Assembly (NCBI GenBank): GCA_002352635.1
Contig: DEIT01000158.1
Location: 8,262 to 17,662 of the forward strand
Source: Hyphomicrobiaceae bacterium UBA2767
GTDB lineage: Bacteria; Pseudomonadota; Alphaproteobacteria; Rhizobiales; Methyloligellaceae
DNA: 9,401 nt
Direction of reading: 5' to 3'
Below the pieces are notes generated by a model. The model did not search any database, was not told the origin of the DNA, and saw only the letters and a program-made list of their open reading frames with translations. A program made the position numbers and the translations under genes. Position 1 is the first letter of the stretch, and each line of letters opens with the position of its first letter. Positions 6,591-9,401 of the stretch are shown in pieces.

Positions 6591-7022
6591 CTAAAACATG
6601 TTCAGCGCGACCTGCGCCTCTTCTGACATACGGCTAGGGTCCCACGGTGGATCGAAGACCAGATTGACCTTCACATGAGCAACGCCCTCAACCGTGGAAA
6701 CCGCATTCTCAACCCAGATGGGCATTTCACCGGCCACAGGACAGCCGGGCGCGGTTAGTGTCATATCCACTTCCACGTTCCGGTCGTCATCCACATCGAT
6801 CCTGTAAATCAGGCCTAGTTCATAAATATCGACAGGAATTTCCGGATCGTAGACCGTCTTGATGGCGCCAACCATATCGTTGGTCAGCCGCTCTATTTCC
6901 TCGGCTGATAGCGCCGATCCGGGAACGGCGGAACCCTTAGCGGTCTGAATGGTTTCAGCACAGGCATCCGGCAGTTCATGCTTGTCAGCAATATAGTCTG
7001 TTACTTTCGGATCTTCTGTCAT
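6591..7022 (-). CDS. sufT: SUF-associated DUF59/MIP18 protein (SufT)
   Basis: Cytoplasmic protein of 143 residues of the DUF59/MIP18 family, placed in Fe-S cluster maturation by its link with suf operons and by the role of eukaryotic MIP18 in cytosolic Fe-S targeting. The first ~40 residues are a poorly conserved, probably flexible extension. The domain proper (about 42-130) has the hallmarks TVYDPEIPVDIYELGLIY (57-73) and MTLTAPGCPVA (87-97), where C94 is the conserved cysteine. It ends in VNLVFDPPWDPSRMSEEAQ (119-137), as in other SUF-linked members. The start is ATG 7022, with AAGAGA on the minus strand a few bases upstream as the ribosome binding site. It begins 22 nt after sufS ends, which supports co-transcription. 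Bacterial SufT is reported to help maturation under high demand for Fe-S clusters; the mechanism is unsettled. Confidence 0.92.
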   Translation of the reverse strand: MTEDPKVTDYIADKHELPDACAETIQTAKGSAVPGSALSAEEIERLTNDMVGAIKTVYDPEIPVDIYELGLIYRIDVDDDRNVEVDMTLTAPGCPVAGEMPIWVENAVSTVEGVAHVKVNLVFDPPWDPSRMSEEAQVALNMF

Positions 7023-7044
7023 TTCAATCTCTTACCCAAACGAG

Positions 7045-8310
7045 TTATGCAAAAAAGTCCTGTGCTCTGACTAGCGCCTCGGCCAATGCATCCACTTCGT
7101 CCACGGTATTGTACATGGCAAATGATGCACGACAGGTTGACGTTACTCCAAAGCGCGCAAGCAGTGGCTCCGCACAATGAGTGCCGGCGCGCACTGCAAT
7201 GCCGGAGCGGTCGATAATCGTACTGATATCATGGGCATGCGCACCCTCCATCGCAAAGGAAATGATGCTGCCCTTGCCCTTCGCCGTGCCGAACATTCGT
7301 AGTGAGTTAATCTCGCCGAGCCGTTTCTGCGCATACGCCAGCACCTCGTCTTCGTGTGCCTTGATGCGATCCTGCCCGACGCTCATGACATATTCGAGCG
7401 CAGCTCCAAGACCTATGGCCTGGACAATAGCCGGTGTGCCCGCTTCAAAGCGATGCGGTGGTTTGGCATAGGTCACCGTGTCAGTGGTGACCGTACCGAT
7501 CATCTCGCCACCGCCCTGGTAGGGCGGCATCGCTTCAAGATGCTCCTTTTTGGCATAGAGCACACCGATGCCGGTTGGTCCGTAAAGCTTATGACCGGTA
7601 AAGGCATAGAAATCACAGTCGAGGTCCTGCACGTCCACGGGCATGTGAACCGCACTTTGCGCCCCGTCGAACAGGACCGGAATGCCCCGCTCGCGCGCAA
7701 GCCGCACCACCTCTTTTGCCGGAACGACAGTTCCCAGCGCATTGGACATGTGCGTGACGGCAACCATCTTCGTGCGCGGTGTAAGCAGCTTCTCGAACTC
7801 GTCAATCAGGAACTCGCCTTCGTCCGAAACAGGCGCCCATTTGATCACCGCGCCGTTGCGCTCGCGATGGAAATGCCACGGCACAATATTGGAATGGTGC
7901 TCCATGATCGTAAGGACGATCTCGTCGCCTTCGCCGATCACCATGCCGCCATAGCACTGCGCCACAAGATTGATTGCTTCAGTCGCATTGCGGGTAAAAA
8001 TGATCTCGTCTACCGAGCGTGCATTGATGAACCTTCGCACGCTTTCACGTGCCTTCTCATAGTTCTCGGTCGCGGCATTTGAGAGATAATGCAGGCCTCT
8101 GTGCACGTTCGCATATTCATTCTCGTAAGCGTTTTGAATCGCATCGAGCACCACCCGAGGCTTCTGTGCCGAAGCGCCGTTGTCCAGATAGACCAGCGGC
8201 TTACCGTGAATCTCGCGCGACAGAATCGGAAAGTCAGCTCGGACAGAATCAACGTCGTAAACAGCCGGCTTCGCGCCTATCGCGGTATCAGGTGCCATTG
8301 TGTCAACCAC
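7045..8310 (-). CDS. sufS: Cysteine desulfurase SufS
   Basis: PLP-dependent class V aminotransferase-fold enzyme of 421 residues. It takes sulfur from cysteine, giving alanine and an enzyme persulfide that feeds the SufBCD scaffold. Visible: substrate-side segment YLDNGASAQKP (41-51), NVHRGLHYLS (68-77), the MEHHSN segment (136-141), PLP-contact DGAQSAVH (215-222), the PLP lysine K241 in FTGHKLYGPTG (237-247), RFEAGTP (287-293) and the active-site cysteine C379 in RAGTHCAEPLL (374-384). The short loop around C379 and overall size mark a SufS (group II) rather than an IscS or NifS enzyme. The start is the GTG at 8310: GAGGGAG lies 7 nt upstream of it, whereas the in-frame ATG at 8298 is too far from it. 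It starts 2 nt after the sufD stop, so translation is probably coupled. Group II enzymes usually need a sulfur acceptor (SufE or SufU); none lies in this window. Confidence 0.96.
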   Translation of the reverse strand: MVDTMAPDTAIGAKPAVYDVDSVRADFPILSREIHGKPLVYLDNGASAQKPRVVLDAIQNAYENEYANVHRGLHYLSNAATENYEKARESVRRFINARSVDEIIFTRNATEAINLVAQCYGGMVIGEGDEIVLTIMEHHSNIVPWHFHRERNGAVIKWAPVSDEGEFLIDEFEKLLTPRTKMVAVTHMSNALGTVVPAKEVVRLARERGIPVLFDGAQSAVHMPVDVQDLDCDFYAFTGHKLYGPTGIGVLYAKKEHLEAMPPYQGGGEMIGTVTTDTVTYAKPPHRFEAGTPAIVQAIGLGAALEYVMSVGQDRIKAHEDEVLAYAQKRLGEINSLRMFGTAKGKGSIISFAMEGAHAHDISTIIDRSGIAVRAGTHCAEPLLARFGVTSTCRASFAMYNTVDEVDALAEALVRAQDFFA

Positions 8311-8312
8311 AA

Positions 8313-9401
8313 CTATGCTCCCTCACCGCGCAGCCAGACACTAGCCAACTCCAGGAAATTCTCACGAAGGCTTTCCTGCTCTATCTTTTCAAGCGCCTCT
8401 CCGATGAATGCAGCAATCAACAGCGCGCGCGCCTGTGGTTCAGGTATCCCGCGCGCGCGCAGATAGAACATCAACTCCTCATCCACCTGGCCGGAAGTGG
8501 AGCCATGACCGCAAACCACATCATCAGCGAATATCTCCAGCTCCGGCTTGGAATCAAATTCGGCCGTTTCCGACAGCAGAAGTGCCTGCGCCATCTGGTG
8601 ACCATCTGATTTTTGCGCGTCACGGTGCACATTGACCTTGCACTGGATGATGCCACGGGCATCATCATCAAGAACAAGCTTGCAGAATTCACGGCTCTCG
8701 CATTCCGGCACCGCGTGGTCGATAACCATGGTCGTATCATTGTGCTGCGAGCCACGGCCCAATACTGCGCTGCTCACATGGGACACACTCCCCTCACCCG
8801 CAAACCGGATAAAGAGCTGATTGCGAGCCAGTGCGGCGCCGATTGAAAACTGAAACGCGCGATAGGTGACACCTGCACCAAGCCGCGTCATCCAGGTCGT
8901 GAAATGCGCACTTTGTGTAATCTCATTCTGCAACTTGATGTGATGCACTTCCGACGCGTCACCAGCGACGAGTTCAGTCACGGAATTGCGCTGTACCGGC
9001 GTATCGGAATTCGAAACGTAACTTTCAAACAACGTTGCCTTTGCGCCATCCCCAATGGAAACGAGGTTCCTGGTGGCGAGACTGGCCGGGTCTTTTGCGG
9101 CGGCCACGTGAACCAGATGCAAAGGCTTGTCCAGAACGGCACCATCGGCAACACGCACTATGACACCGCCGGACATCAGCGCCGTGTTAAGGGCCACCAC
9201 CGTGTCGCTTTCCTCGCGATTGACCTGCCCCAGCGTTTCGCGCAACCAATCGGTCGGAGCAGCTAGCGCGTCAGACATGGATTGAATCTCAACCTTGCTG
9301 TCGAGCCCTGATACATCTGAAAGCTCGGGACGGTAGTGACCGTTGACAATGACCAACCGGTGGCAGTCAAAATCCGCCAGTCCTTTTCCAAGTGCAGTAT
9401 C
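8313..9401 (-). CDS. sufD: Fe-S cluster scaffold subunit SufD, 5' truncated
   Basis: SufD pairs with SufB and the ATPase SufC in the SufBCD scaffold where new Fe-S clusters are built. The frame stays open to the right edge, giving 362 visible residues beginning DTALGKGLADFDCHRLVIVN; the true start lies beyond the window. An in-frame TTG at 9356 is not the start, since the upstream codons continue typical SufD sequence. Recognisable parts are VIVNGHYRPELSD (17-29), a central beta-helix region with repeated short strands, and the conserved C-terminal core CGHGSTSGQVDEELMFYLRA (297-316) followed by RGIPEPQAR. In this core the HG..SG..D...FYL.(S/A)RG pattern is shared by SufB and SufD. Identity as SufD rather than SufB is supported by its place directly before sufS and by its divergent N-terminal part. 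It overlaps the sufS ribosome binding site at its 3' end. Confidence 0.93.
   Translation of the reverse strand, partial: DTALGKGLADFDCHRLVIVNGHYRPELSDVSGLDSKVEIQSMSDALAAPTDWLRETLGQVNREESDTVVALNTALMSGGVIVRVADGAVLDKPLHLVHVAAAKDPASLATRNLVSIGDGAKATLFESYVSNSDTPVQRNSVTELVAGDASEVHHIKLQNEITQSAHFTTWMTRLGAGVTYRAFQFSIGAALARNQLFIRFAGEGSVSHVSSAVLGRGSQHNDTTMVIDHAVPECESREFCKLVLDDDARGIIQCKVNVHRDAQKSDGHQMAQALLLSETAEFDSKPELEIFADDVVCGHGSTSGQVDEELMFYLRARGIPEPQARALLIAAFIGEALEKIEQESLRENFLELASVWLRGEGA
8318..8324 (-). promoter_or_regulatory. Ribosome binding site of sufS inside the sufD 3' end
   Basis: GAGGGAG on the minus strand, within the last codons of sufD and 7 nt before the GTG at 8310. The near-ideal sequence and spacing decide the sufS start in favour of this GTG over the ATG twelve bases further in. 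Confidence 0.7.

Noticed and set aside
7354..8082. Open frame of 242 codons antisense to sufS
   Set aside because: Opposite an intact conserved enzyme gene; translation shows no domain.

Overview
The window looks like an ordinary chromosomal stretch from an alphaproteobacterium, most plausibly of the Hyphomicrobiales (Rhizobiales). This rests on the ParE sequence type, the gene order sufD-sufS-sufT-sufA, a diguanylate cyclase with an N-terminal helical domain of the sort common in that class, and a RhlE-like helicase ending in a GLGDHVPDFL-type tail. Base composition is moderately GC-rich and even throughout. I see no tRNA, rRNA, CRISPR array, insertion sequence or prophage gene. The genus cannot be fixed from the sequence alone.

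Left part (1-2883): the window opens inside parE (topoisomerase IV subunit B, plus strand, 5' end cut off). A small secreted cytochrome c with two haem sites follows on the same strand; its two halves appear to be a tandem duplication. Convergent to it on the minus strand is a small membrane methyltransferase of the isoprenylcysteine/phospholipid methyltransferase type. Between the two 3' ends lies a short piece that reads as the last ~30 residues of an alpha/beta hydrolase, a likely gene remnant.

Middle (2884-5728): a divergent intergenic region carries a good sigma70-type promoter and a roughly 100-nt leader for a DEAD-box RNA helicase (plus strand). Downstream is a GGDEF diguanylate cyclase whose catalytic motif is intact but whose inhibitory I-site is changed.

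Right part (5766-9401): a tightly packed minus-strand operon, read from the right edge: sufD (5' end outside the window), sufS, sufT (DUF59/MIP18), sufA, then a single-domain TfoX-like protein. SufS supplies persulfide sulfur, SufD belongs to the SufBCD scaffold (sufB and sufC are expected just beyond the right edge), and SufT and SufA act in cluster maturation and transfer. The TfoX-like gene is the last member by spacing; its role is unknown.

No wholly new system stands out. The points most worth a second look are the hydrolase remnant, the duplicated di-haem cytochrome, the structured helicase leader, the altered I-site and the TfoX-like gene at the end of the suf operon.
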